Shown: piece after piece, positions 22,764 to 32,822 of the stretch
How positions within the stretch are numbered: position 1 is the stretch's first letter
Layout of the letters: the number at the start of each line of letters is the position of its first letter
Assembly: GCA_015039365.1 (NCBI GenBank)
Contig: WION01000014.1
Location: forward strand, 672,668 to 736,667
Reading direction: 5' to 3'
DNA length: 64,000 nt
Source: Amanita rubescens
Taxonomy: Eukaryota; Basidiomycota; Agaricomycetes; Agaricales; Amanitaceae
The notes under the pieces: generated by a model
What the model was told of the DNA's origin: nothing
The model's database searches: none
Seen by the model: only the letters and a program-made list of their open reading frames with translations
Translations under genes and position numbers: made by a program

Positions 22764-23596
22764 AGGCTGGAGCGAAGATTTATATCTAAAATTGGAATAA
22801 TTAATGAGGTGTCATTACGAAAACGACAACAACCCATTCGTGCAGCTTATGAGCTGCTCCAGGCATGGACATGCCTGGACGCCACCACCTTGGACGTGTA
22901 CCCGTGTGTGTGAATGTGCTACCTGTAAGAGATGACATGCATATGGTCCTGGAACTGGGAGCGCGCAAAACGGCATTTCTCCCCTGGATCCCCTTGAACA
23001 GGGGAGAACAGTTTGTTCCAGGAATAGAAATAGCTTCTGGTCCATAAACCCCCCAGACAGCTATGTAAGCACGACCGGTAAACAATATGAAGCTATCTAG
23101 ATAGGATTGTGGGATCACCACAGAGCCTAAACTTAGAATGTTCCTATAGAACATTCCGACTAGAGGAGTCCCTAAGGGTGCATCCTCAATAGACTGCGTG
23201 TACCACCCCAAATGGGATGTCAGCACGTCCTTTATACTAGAATAGCTATTTACGAGCCATATTGTATTCTAAAGCCTCCAATGGGCTTATGATGTTATAT
23301 CGTGCATTAATACCCCAATCACGTCACGGAGGGCAAGTAAAACTCCGTGGGGGTCAGGGTTGCCATGCCAGCCCTGAGAAACGTAGGATGTACCCTTATC
23401 CCTGGGTGTCTAGGAGATCCCCCTTAGCCCTAGGGTCCGGGCGCATGTCATTAGCTCTTATAACAGGTGCAAGGGTTAGCTGTAATCAACGGTGCTACAA
23501 GTACACAGACCCGCACGATACTATACCTGTGTTCACACATCGCGTACGTCGTTGGCGATAGCGTCGACAAGCAATACCATGTCGGGGCCCATAACC
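22764..23596 (-). other. Copia-2 leader, conserved hairpin and primer binding site
   Basis: No long ORF. Blocks from about 22,930 to 23,580 align almost base for base with the copia-1 leaders, although the proteins of the two families have diverged much more. The hairpin GAATGTTC-CTATA-GAACATTC is at 23136-23156. The primer site GGTTATGGGCCCC (minus strand, 23584-23596) abuts the 5' LTR. This region probably carries packaging, dimer or translation signals of the genomic RNA. Confidence 0.7.
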
Positions 23597-24000
23597 TGAC
23601 GAAAGGGAAACGCCCAGTAGCGCAGCGTCGAGGAGTTAAAGCGATAGCTTACCCGATGTGTACAGTAGCTGACCACTCAGCTGAGAAGATGGTGGTAGGA
23701 GGTTAAGAGAGCTTGTTCCTATTCTACGGTACATGGCAGGTTTATATACTGTCTGTGTCCTAATAGGTAACAACATAGGTAAATATATGTAACTACATAT
23801 GTCATACTCATATATGGAAATATGGAGCTGCGCTGATGTCATGCGCAGCTATGGTGTCATATGGCGCCATCCGCAGTGAGGATGACGCAAGCGTACTAGA
23901 ACCTTCTACAAGGTTCTATCTATATATATCCTAATCTGCTTAGTAAGCAGATAAGATAAGATCTCCTTGTTATCTTAGATTAGATAAGATAACTTCGTCA
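23597..24000 (-). repeat. Copia-2 5' LTR
   Basis: 404 bp, TG..CA, one base different from 15679-16082, followed by the target duplication TTCGG. Confidence 0.95.
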
Positions 24001-24005
24001 TTCGG

Positions 24006-26288
24006 TAGCAATGCCAAAGTTCTGTCTGGGAACCGCAGTTCGAACCAGAACTGGCCGAACCGAACTGACAGTTCTGTTCAGTTCCAGTTCAGGTTTGAGG
24101 CAGCCAGGGGCTGTCCGGTTCTCGGTTCTGACTTTTTGCTGGAATTCCGAACCGGTGTAGAACCAGTTCGAACTGTGAACTGGAGAGATCCGAGAGAAAC
24201 CCAACATGCATGTACCACTTTTTCATTATGTTTATCCCCTTCGACAGTTTGTGAAATGGTATTCATCCTTTGCTTGTTCTTTTCGTGATTGGGGTCGAAG
24301 GAGGCCTTTGATTGTGTGATCGGAAATAAGAATATATGTTATCATCTCTGCGTGCCATAATCAGCGTCAGTCGAACGATGGACAACCATTGCATTGTACA
24401 AAGCGTCTTCAAGAATTAAATTACTAGCTCTGGCTGGCAAGGGTGATTTTCGTGCCTCGAGTATAAGGACCAATCTACTAAATGCACAATTAGACCAAGG
24501 CATAACAAAGAACCCGTCATACGCACATCATTACCGTCTCCCCTTAGAATTTTCCATAACACCCACACCAGTTGCTCACTATTAGAAACACTGCCTTCAT
24601 TAGCAGCACGCATAGCACTATTCCGCTCCCTTGCAAACGTGACCAGTAAAACACTCTTGAACAGTGTAACGAGCCGGTTCCGGCTACATTGGAACCGAAC
24701 ACCGAAGCGCACCGCATTCCGATTCTCGGCATCACATCACGCATCACAGAAGCTTCCGAAGTCAAACCTTCGCGCCAACGACCTTCAGCCACATTCCGAC
24801 AGGGCCATTCCCGCAACTTGAGCGATATTCGAACGCAACGGGGCACCTAGACGCGCACGGACCAACGGACTCGGAGGAAGGCTCGTCGCAGGTAAGCCTC
24901 ATGTCCTCGTAGTATATATATGGCATTGTCTGTAGTAGTTGGACATCGAATATACAGCCGGTCTCACTTCCGCTCTCTTTCTCTTTCCTTGCGTCTGATT
25001 CCGTTCTCCTTCTCGCTCGGTGACTCGGTCACCGTTCCGTTCCTTCCCCTTCGCTCTCAGCACTCTATCGCACTTACGCACTTCGGTCAGACCTCTGTAG
25101 CCCCTTTGGCCGAACACTGTTCCACGTCGGCCTTCTCGTTATAGTTTCAACGGGTTGACCGTGATAGGATAGGGTGCATACATCAAATACAAGACATACG
25201 CCACCAGTATCTGTTGCGGGAGCTGCCAATTGAGCATACAGATCGATATCACGCAACACGAAATGCATATATCCACTCACCTCTGCCAACTGAACTTGAG
25301 TTCCCTCCATTATCGTTCCTTCTGCCTCATAGCGCCCACATCTAACAGGGGCAACAATGCATCCAGTGCAAGCTGAAAACGCGTCACGGGCTGCATGAGG
25401 TGCGTAAATGCCTGTGCTGTGGTCAAACAGGGGAGCGAATAAGCTTTTGTCCGAGTCAGAGATGGGTGACGGAGGCTTTAACAGGGTCTACAGGACGTAG
25501 CGTAGAGAGTCTCCCCATTCCTTGTCCTTGTCCTGGTGTCGCCGCGCCCAAAGCCCAGTGAGTGCCACCGTGTTCATCGTCCTTGCCGTTTTTGCCGTAG
25601 TCATTGTGCCTGTTTCAACAGGTGGATCCTTTTTTGGTTAACAATCTCATAGGCTCTTGAGCACTCCAAGGATGACCGTATTGTAGATAGTGACAGAGTG
25701 GGTTTGAGCATCACAACTTCTGAATTTGGAAAGTCACATGAATACCGACGCAAACATTCATGGAGATGCTCTTACTTACCTGCTTGCATTCATATTTGCT
25801 CAGACCATGTACATAAGTGTAAGGACTCCCATAATGACTCTGAGCCCCCACCCCATTTAAGTGCGCCTATTTCACCGTTGAGCTTGAATCTCCACTGTGT
25901 CACATCCCGTCACAAACTTCCAAACATGGAAGGCGTGCCGAATTTCGATGCCTGCACCCGTCAAACGCTCTGTAGGCTCAAACTACACCGAAACTACATC
26001 GGAAATGTTTGCTTTCATGATAATGATAATTTATTAAGTTCACAAAAGCTCTCAGTGGTGAAAAATGGATTTTTAACTAGGAAAAACTCGCATGTATACT
26101 ACTAGTAATGTTTAGTTTGGGGTTAGACAAGTTAAAGAAGAAGCTGGCTGAATTTCTCAGTTCTATCAGTTCGAACTGGAACTGAACCAGAACCGAACAT
26201 GTAGAACCGGTTCTATCGGTTCAGTTCTGGTTCCAGTTCAGGCTGAGAGGCCACTGAACCGAACTGAAACCAAACTTCGGCATCACTA
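24006..26288. mobile_element. hAT-B1: hAT-like element with GAACCGGTTC arrays
   Basis: The ends are TAGCAATGCCAAAGTTC and, reversed, TAGTGATGCCGAAGTTT. The 8-bp duplication TTTTTCGG is at 26289-26296 on the right. On the left it is at 15671-15678, displaced because copia-2 inserted within it. The ends hold arrays of GAACTGGTTC and GAACCGGTTC motifs. A solo LTR (24665-25149) lies inside; without it the element measures about 1.8 kb, close to hAT-B2 (1751 bp). No transposase frame is seen. Confidence 0.85.
24665..25149 (+). repeat. Solo LTR related to the gag-only element, inside hAT-B1
   Basis: It begins TGTAACGAGCCGGTTCCGG and ends CCTTCTCGTTATAGTTTCA. These match, in diverged form, the ends of the LTR at 33878-34274 read on the opposite strand (TGTAACGAGCCG..GTTTCA), including the inner CCCCTTTGGCCGAAC. 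The flanking 4 bp are ACAG and ACGG, a possible 4-bp duplication with one CpG change. It contains a TATATATA run near 24,913. Confidence 0.7.
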
Positions 26289-26332
26289 TTTTTCGGTCCT
26301 GAGAGACTGGAAATAGAAACACTAGTTTGAGC

Positions 26333-27235
26333 ACCTTGTGGAGGCCTAGAGTAAGGCCTCCCCCCACGTCCACGACCTGATCCGCGGCCACGTCCTCGTC
26401 CACGTCCTCATCCTCGACCACGTACTTGTTGCCATGGTTGCTGCTGTTATTGCAACATATTAGCTGTCATGGCAGATTCAGGGTGCCTTCGGCGCCACTC
26501 ATTCTGAATTAAGGGAAGTATCCCTTGGATCGTGAGATCCGATGGTTCTGTTGTGGCTAGAACCACAGCAGCAAAATTGTCCCAATGACGGGGGACGGCT
26601 GAAAGTACAATCATTGCCCAGTGGACATTTGCAGGCAATGTAATTCTGCTTGATGCTAAGCGGTTTATTATGGCGAGGAGGTCGTTTAAGGATTGTGTGG
26701 GATCCTTTTTATCTTGAAACTTCCAAGTAACGGCTAATTGGAAGTCATTGTAAATACCGGCAGACATTGTCATACTGTATTGTTCAGCTAAATTCTGCCA
26801 TAAAACTCGGGCAGAATTAACATGTGCATTGATCTGCTGTATAGTAGCAGAACACTTCATGTTTATGGATCCAAGGATGCGATCATCCTCGACGACCCAA
26901 TCATCAAAGGCCTTTTTGATAGCCCTTGCATCATCAATCATTGCTTGAGTGATGGCAGGTTGTGCCGGTTGTGCTGGCATTGCGGGTATCGCATCTTCAG
27001 TTTCCGTTTCTGGAACTGCTGCTGTTGCTGGAACAGCTGGAATAAAGGCTTGAACGCCTGTATCCAGATAAAATTGTTCCAACGGGGTTATCCGTCTGGG
27101 ACGAACATAATCAGTTTTTAGGTACTGATATAGACCTTTGGTTTGTAATAGGAAACGCATCATGCGTTCCCATTCTTTATAGTTAGTTCCATTCAAAACG
27201 GGAATGGAACTGGGAATCGTCAAGTCATTAGACAT
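26333..27235 (-). pseudogene. Copia-1 copy B gag (5' part), interrupted
   Basis: ATG at 27233-27235 opens a frame (MSNDLTIPSSIPVLNGTNYKEW..) with the copia Gag fold (YLKTDYVRPR, DDWVVEDDRILGSI, WQNLAEQY). It ends at a TAA at 26447-26449, where copy A has CAA. An Arg/Gly-rich segment follows in the same region. Gag then runs into the hAT-A2 insertion at 26,324 and continues at 14,702. Confidence 0.85.
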
Positions 27236-27236
27236 A

Positions 27237-27785
27237 TTAGACGAGGAAGGCGGAGGTGATGATTATGATATAGGTGGTTAAAAGATGCCAAAAGAAACGG
27301 AAGTTTCTTTGATTTTCGAGGTTTTCGACCTCTTGGTTATCTCTTTCGAGATTACGGCGTGTACACCTATTTGCTATGTGTTGGGCAACTGAAGTGCCCC
27401 TGGGTGGAATCCAAAGATCTAAGGTGGGTGTAACACCTTCGATAGCGGCTTGACCACGACGATGTATTATTTTGTCTTGCAAGGTGCGACCGTTTCTAAG
27501 TCACGCGGCTAGGAAGTGATCTTGTCGATCGTGAACTGTGACAGGTCCATGTCTCGTGACACCAAATCTGGTATCAGGATTGACAACACGAACTATTGTC
27601 CTAGTATAGGACAAAGATGGAATTGGTGCTGGTGTATCAATAAAAGTCCAGTCCCCTAGAATTAAGGGAAATGGTGGGATTGGTGCATCATATGAAGGAG
27701 GTAATCTCCGGGCAGGGGGAAATGATTCTCCTTCGGCTTCGTAAACTGGTAACGGAGTACTAGTTTCGGAATCCAGTTTTCTTTC
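27237..27785 (-). pseudogene. Copia-1 copy B ORF0
   Basis: It covers 183 codons up to TAA at 27237-27239, one nucleotide before the gag ATG. It ends with the hydrophobic tail FFWHLLTTYIIIITSAFLV. One internal TGA lies where copy A has CGA, while the TGA of copy A is CGA here. Each copy has therefore decayed on its own from an open frame. See the entries for copy A and copia-2. Confidence 0.65.
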
Positions 27786-28538
27786 CTAAAAGAGAATTGA
27801 TGAGCTTTAAAGCTTAATTAAAAAAAAAAAGCTAAAAGTCTAATTCGTCTTTATTAAGTTATCAGGGTGCCATAGACTAGAGTGTCAGACTATATAGAGT
27901 TCCTCGGTTACGAGTACAGTCCATATTCGGTTAAACCAACCAACCCTGAGTAACTTGGTTACAAGCCAAGCTTAAATAAAGCTCAGGTCCACAGGTCCAC
28001 TCAGTCTTGAAAGCTCGGATGATCCCTGAATGCTGTAAATGACATGCATAATCAATCGCTGGCTCAAGCACTCTTGGGTGAACCACAGTTTTACCCATTG
28101 CAATTGTAAATAGAAATAATGTCTGGTCCATAAACCCCCCAGACCGTTATGTAAGCACGACCGGTAACCAATATGAAACTTCTAAATGGGATTATGGGAT
28201 CACCATAGAGCCCAAACTTAGAATGATCCTATTGATCATTCCGACTAAAGGAGTCCCTAAGGGCGCATCCTTAATAGACTGCGTGTACCACCCACAATGA
28301 GGTGTCAGCACGTCCTTTATACTAGAAGTTTCTATATATGAGCCATATTGTATTCTAAAGCCTCTAGGGGCTTATGATGTTATATCATGCATGAATACCC
28401 CAGTCACATCACAGAGGGAAAGTATAACTCTGTGGGGGCCGATGTTGCCATGCCAGCGTCGAGAAACATAGGTGGTACCCTTATCCCTGGGTGTCAAGGA
28501 GATCCCCCTAAAGCCCTAGGGTCCGGGCGCATGTCATT
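27786..28538 (-). other. Copia-1 copy B leader (first part), with conserved hairpin
   Basis: Non-coding, nearly identical to 7650-8400. The hairpin GAATGATC-CTATT-GATCATTC is at 28221-28241. It is interrupted by the gypsy element at 28,539 and resumes at 41,625-41,781, where the primer site GGTTATGGGCCCC meets the 5' LTR. Confidence 0.75.
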
Positions 28539-28904
28539 TGTTACAACCGTACGTCATGGCCTATCTTTTTCCATCTTATCACTTCCGTTATCTCTCCTAC
28601 GTCACTGTTTGCATATGCGTTCCTTCTGGAACATTCATCGTTTATCATATGCTATTTCGTTTATCACATGCATTCTTACTCACTATATTTGCGTATATAC
28701 CTTGTACTATATAAACTACGCAAATATACAACTAGACCTCAGTCTAGTTTTAACAGTCAAAATCTGTCTCATTATCATCTAAGCTCCCTTGGGGACTTAT
28801 CCGATAACACTCTTATTCTTGAACGTTCTTAAGTGCCGGAACTCCCTTGAGGAACCTACGGTACCTGATAGGCTTGACTTATCAGTGAACGAACAAACGT
28901 AACA
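28539..28904 (+). repeat. Gypsy 5' LTR
   Basis: TGTTACAACC..CGTAACA, 366 bp. The TATA box TATATAAA is at 28708-28715, so transcription should start near 28,740. Confidence 0.95.
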
Positions 28905-28905
28905 A

Positions 28906-28917
28906 TAAAACTAGACT
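28906..28917 (+). promoter_or_regulatory. Putative self-primer binding site of the gypsy element
   Basis: TAAAACTAGACT begins two bases after the 5' LTR. It is the exact reverse complement of AGTCTAGTTTTA at 28741-28752, which lies about 30 bp after the TATA box, where the transcript should start. This is the arrangement known from Tf1 of fission yeast, which primes with its own 5' end rather than with a tRNA. Confidence 0.65.
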
Positions 28918-28965
28918 CCTCTCTGAGCACGATAGCTTTAACGCTCTCACCTCCCATCATTCACC

Positions 28966-30744
28966 ATTGCTCCACGACAATCTAAAAGTACCCCTCCAAA
29001 TAACGCCAAACGAAACCCCCTTAACCATCTCTATTATCTCAACGAACATTCCATTCATTGGGATAAACGAGAAAACGGCTGGTGTTATACTGCTTCAGGA
29101 AAACCCGTACCAGGTCACCAGTTTTGGGTAAAACAAAAACTTGGAAGACCGCCAAATCAGTCCTTCCCATTTGAAGGAGGATTATACCTAAACGAACACA
29201 AACTTGCCTTCCACGAAGGCAGTAAACGTTGGTACGCCACTGAATCGGAAACAGGAGAAGAACTGTACTTTATTAGAGACGAATATTTCGAAGGAGAACC
29301 CTTCATAGGAGGAAAAGAGGAGTTATCACAAACCGCGCTACAACGTTGGAAGAAAGCGAACGAACCAGAGACCCTAACCACTAGTCAAGAAACTCCCGTC
29401 ACCTCACCACACATTCATTACAGAGAAAGCGCCGAACCGTCAGGAGAGTCCGATAAAGAAGACGATAAAGATTCCCTCTCTGAACAAGAGAAAGAAGAAG
29501 AATCCCAGGATAAACTCGAATACGCACCTGGAACCGAAGACGTTGTTATACCCACAGTTAAACAACGAGTTGAAGATGAAACCTCAGCTCAACTTATCAC
29601 TTCCTTATCCCTTGTAACCGAATCAAAACTCGAAGCTACACGACCCGCACCATTACCCCCTGTTACTTTCCCATATTTGTTTACCCCACCAATCAATCCA
29701 TTTCCCTCTAGGAAAGGAAAAGAACGAGATATGAGTGGATCAGGACCCCGGACCGAACCAAGGTCAGATCTAGCGAAGATCAAACCTCCTAAACCGTTCG
29801 AAGGAGATCGAAAATATCTCAATCCGTTCATAGCAAAAGCCGAATTATTCATGAAAATGAATAAAATGACGGATGCCCAAGATAAGATACAGTTCATTAT
29901 GTATCATATTGACGGCAATGCTCAACAATGGCGCGACAACAAAATAACTGAATACGACGCCGAAACGACAAAATACGCCGACTATAACGCTTTTATTAAA
30001 GAACTGAAAGAAGATTGGGGACAAGTAGACGAAGCAGGACTAGCCATGCACAGATTACTCACATGGAGAAAACTCCCGAAGCAATCAATTAATCAATATA
30101 TCGCGCGCGTCGATCGAGATATCAATTTAGCCAAAATCACTGATGATACGACGAAATGTCATCTCCTAGTTTTGGGATTGCCAAACACCTTACGAGAAAA
30201 ACTACGACTAGGAGGTGCCCCGACAACCTATAAATCATTACGAACTCGTATCCTTGACATAGAAGTGGCGAACACTTTATTCTCCACTTTTGGCCAAGCC
30301 AAAGAAACTGACGATAAAATGGAAGTTGACGAGGCTGTATTAGAATTAAATCGACAAGCACGACGGATGCAAATTGCAGAAACCTCCATGGAATGGGTAA
30401 AAACCGCTGTATGTTATGGATGCGGAAATACAGGACACTTAATATCTGACTGCCCTAATCCCAAGAAGAAACGACAAAACCTTGGGAACTCACGAGGAAG
30501 GGCAGCGCCGAAAGGACGATTTCGAGGAAAACCACGTGGACGAATCAATAACCGCAACGAAGGGAAAGGAAAAGGAAAAAGAATCAGAGCGCTGGATGCG
30601 GATAGCGGTGAAGACGACAGTGAATCGTCAAGAGAAGAATCCGACAGTGAAAACGACGAAGACCAGAGAATCGCCGTCATACGAGAAATGGCGAAAACAT
30701 TACCACGCAGCGCCCGCCGAAAACTGAACAAGAAGGGTTTTTAG
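28966..30744 (+). pseudogene. Gypsy Gag with lost or non-AUG start
   Basis: The frame is open from 28942 to TAG at 30742-30744. Its first ATG is at 29677, but about 240 well-formed codons lie before it. At 28966 CACC-ATT-GCT matches a fungal start context with ATT in place of ATG, and is followed by APRQSKSTPPNNAKRN. The region from 29,760 is a retrotransposon Gag (KPFEGDRKYLNPFIAKAELF, WGQVDEAGLAMHRL). It ends in a CCHC knuckle CYGCGNTGHLISDC and a basic tail. Either the start codon has mutated, initiation at AUU is used, or translation begins at 29,677. The last codons form the frameshift site. Confidence 0.75.
30735..30741 (+). promoter_or_regulatory. Putative -1 ribosomal frameshift site GGGTTTT
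   Basis: In gag frame the bases read G-GGT-TTT followed at once by the TAG stop. GGGTTTT fits the X-XXY-YYZ rule for -1 slippage. After a shift, reading continues as TTA-GAA (LERDDDESASVVSEDQ) in the frame that also encodes the protease beyond the X2 insertion. Confidence 0.6.
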
Positions 30745-30790
30745 AACGAGACGATGATGAATCAGCGTCCGTCGTCTCCGAAGACCAGCA

Positions 30791-32821
30791 CTTTACACTC
30801 CCCCCCCTGTCCGAATAGACTCCGAGTCCAGTCCGAGGACTCCGAGGACTCCGAGTAGATTCCGAGCACAGTCCGAGTCCAGTCTGAGTCCAGTCCGAGT
30901 GGAGTCTGAGGAGACTCCAAGTTCAGTCTGAGTTGAGGGAAAAAGAAAGTCTGAACTCAATCTGAGTTCACTCTCAGTTGTTTATACTTGCAATAAAATA
31001 CCGAAAAAATGCTTAAAAAATGCAGAAAAATCGTGTGATCCAGGCCATATAGGAATTGTAAAGCCAAACAAAGCCAAACTTGAGATATTTGCAAAATATG
31101 TTTTCAGATGTGAGTGTAATCTTAAGAAGTGTACAAAAATTATGTGATCTGCATATGATACACCTGTCATTCCATACTGGTGGTTATGAATGTCACCTCT
31201 GCTGCATGCCCACAGCAGACTTGTTGCAGTTCAGCATCCACTTGTTTCCACTTGTTTCACAGTCAACTTCCACAATCTCACCTGTTACCAACAACCAATG
31301 ACCGTTTGCAGAGAATTGTTAGAGCTCATGAATAAATGTGAGAGGGTTGGAGATGTGACTCATGTGAGGGGTCTGTGAATATATTATCTCAAGGGAGAAG
31401 GGGGTGGATATGAGTTCTTGATGATTCTTTGGTGATGGTACATGGTACTAGTGAGTAGTTGTTAACAGCATATTGTGTTATGATGATGATGATGTTCAAC
31501 TAGCATTTGCAGCCTACCAAAGCCACTTCCACACTAGTAGAAGCATCCTGAGAGCCTCACCTTGCACAACTTTGGTCATGTATACCTCCAGCAACCACAT
31601 CTGTTGGTGGGGAAGATTGGACATCCTAGCAGTATAAGACCCTCATGCTCCACCACAATCATCATCCATAGGGGACCAGAGCTTTACGGTTTATGACAGC
31701 CTGGGTAAGGTAATAAGGAAAGTGGAGATGAACAGGATTCAGTGATTCTGATGCCATCTTTATTGTATATTAACTTGGAACTTGAAGATCATCTTATGTA
31801 CAAACTTTTCCACACCAAGTTCACAAAGTCCTTCCTTCACTTAATTTATACTTATTAAGGATGCTACATATATATATTGGATGAAGAAACTATCAGGGCA
31901 ATGCAAATAACACCCTTGGACAATTTCTCACTGAGAAGTTGGAATCAGCATTGCTGGTGACTCTATTTCAGATGTGCTCAGTATATGGAAGCACACAAGC
32001 CTTGAACTTGATGGTTGATGAACTGTTTGATCTAAGAGGTTGTAAGGCTGGAGAGAAGCAATTGCTATCTTGAAAGATACAGTGGTGATTTGTGCAGTAA
32101 AGAAAGCTGCACAGTCAGATATGTATGTACTATAAGATCAAAGAATTGTGGAAGGCAGGTCACATCAGCATTAAAACTTCATAATGATCCTCATTGTACT
32201 ATACTAGCCTCAACATTTTGTATGCCAGTGTCCCAGTCAAACTTAGGTATTTTGCAAATATCTCAAGTTTGAGTTTATTTAGCTTCACCATTCTTATATG
32301 ACCTGGATCACATGATTTTTCCGCATTTTTCAAGATTTTTTGCAGACTTTTCAAATTTCTCACATGAAGCGTCTGAAAAAGTATTTTGCAAATATCTCAA
32401 GTTTGGGCTTGTTTGGCTTTACCATTTTTGTATGACTGGAATCACATGATTTTTCTGCATTTTTTAAATATTTTTTGGGATTTTATTGTAGGTGTAGACA
32501 ATTCCAAATAGTGCCAAATAGTGCCAAACTGACTGGCCATATGTATATAAGGCCCTGCCAATGTCGGCACTGGCCCCCCTGCTCTTGTCTGAGCAATCCG
32601 AGTGGAGTCCAAGCAGTCCGAGCACCCCCAAGCTCCACTCGGACTCCGAGCTTCCCAGTCCAAGGACTGAGCTCGGACTCGGACTTGAGGATTTGAGTGG
32701 CATCCCCGCCACTTCCTCAGTCCGAGGACTGAGCTCGGACTCCGAGCTCACTCCAAGTGGAGTCCTAGGACTGCTCGGATTGAGCTCGGACTCCGAGAAT
32801 CTTAGGGGGGGGAGAGTAAAG
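30791..32821. mobile_element. X2: unclassified TIR element with GAGTCCGAGGACTC arrays
   Basis: Left end CTTTACACTCCCCCCC; right end GGGGGGGGAGAGTAAAG. Each end has an array of short palindromes around GAGTCCGAGGACTCC. The inner sequence resembles X1 (CAGCAACCACATCTGTT, and the run with TTTTGCAAATATCTCA), so the two form one family with different array motifs. No transposase ORF and no clear target duplication are found. It lies at the gag-pol junction of the gypsy element. Its length, 2031 bp, is a multiple of three, so the frame is the same on both sides. Confidence 0.65.
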
Positions 32822-32822
32822 C

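Larger units (their letters stand above)
15679..24000 (-). mobile_element. Copia-2: complete, young Ty1/copia retrotransposon
   Basis: LTRs of 404 bp lie at 15679-16082 and 23597-24000 and differ, by eye, at one base (T/C near the left end). The 5-bp duplication TTCGG is at 15674-15678 and 24001-24005. The internal part, on the minus strand, has a primer site GGTTATGGGCCCC next to the 5' LTR, a leader of about 820 bp, ORF0 (22763-22200), one uninterrupted gag-pol frame (22193-16098) and a polypurine tract GCGAGGGGGTG at the 3' LTR. Near-identical LTRs and intact enzyme motifs point to a recent insertion that may still be able to move. It landed inside the target duplication of hAT-B1. Confidence 0.95.
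14703..26324. mobile_element. hAT-A2: hAT-like element carrying nested insertions
   Basis: The left end is TAGTGATTCAAGGTCCGG; the right end (reverse complement) is TAGTGTTTCTATTTCC. A perfect 8-bp duplication GTTTGAGC lies at 14695-14702 and 26325-26332, inside copia-1 B gag. Removing the insert joins the two gag parts. Its own sequence is 14703-15678 plus 26297-26324, about 1 kb, with ACCGGTC-rich ends like hAT-A1 and no transposase ORF. hAT-B1 and then copia-2 inserted into it. Confidence 0.85.

Noticed and set aside
24394..26105. A transposase gene in hAT-B1
   Set aside because: Frames there are short, without DDE or BED-type motifs, and part of the span is a solo LTR.
30791..32821. A target-site duplication for X2
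   Set aside because: GAAGAC occurs on both sides but at different distances from the ends, and short flanks do not match, so no duplication can be claimed.
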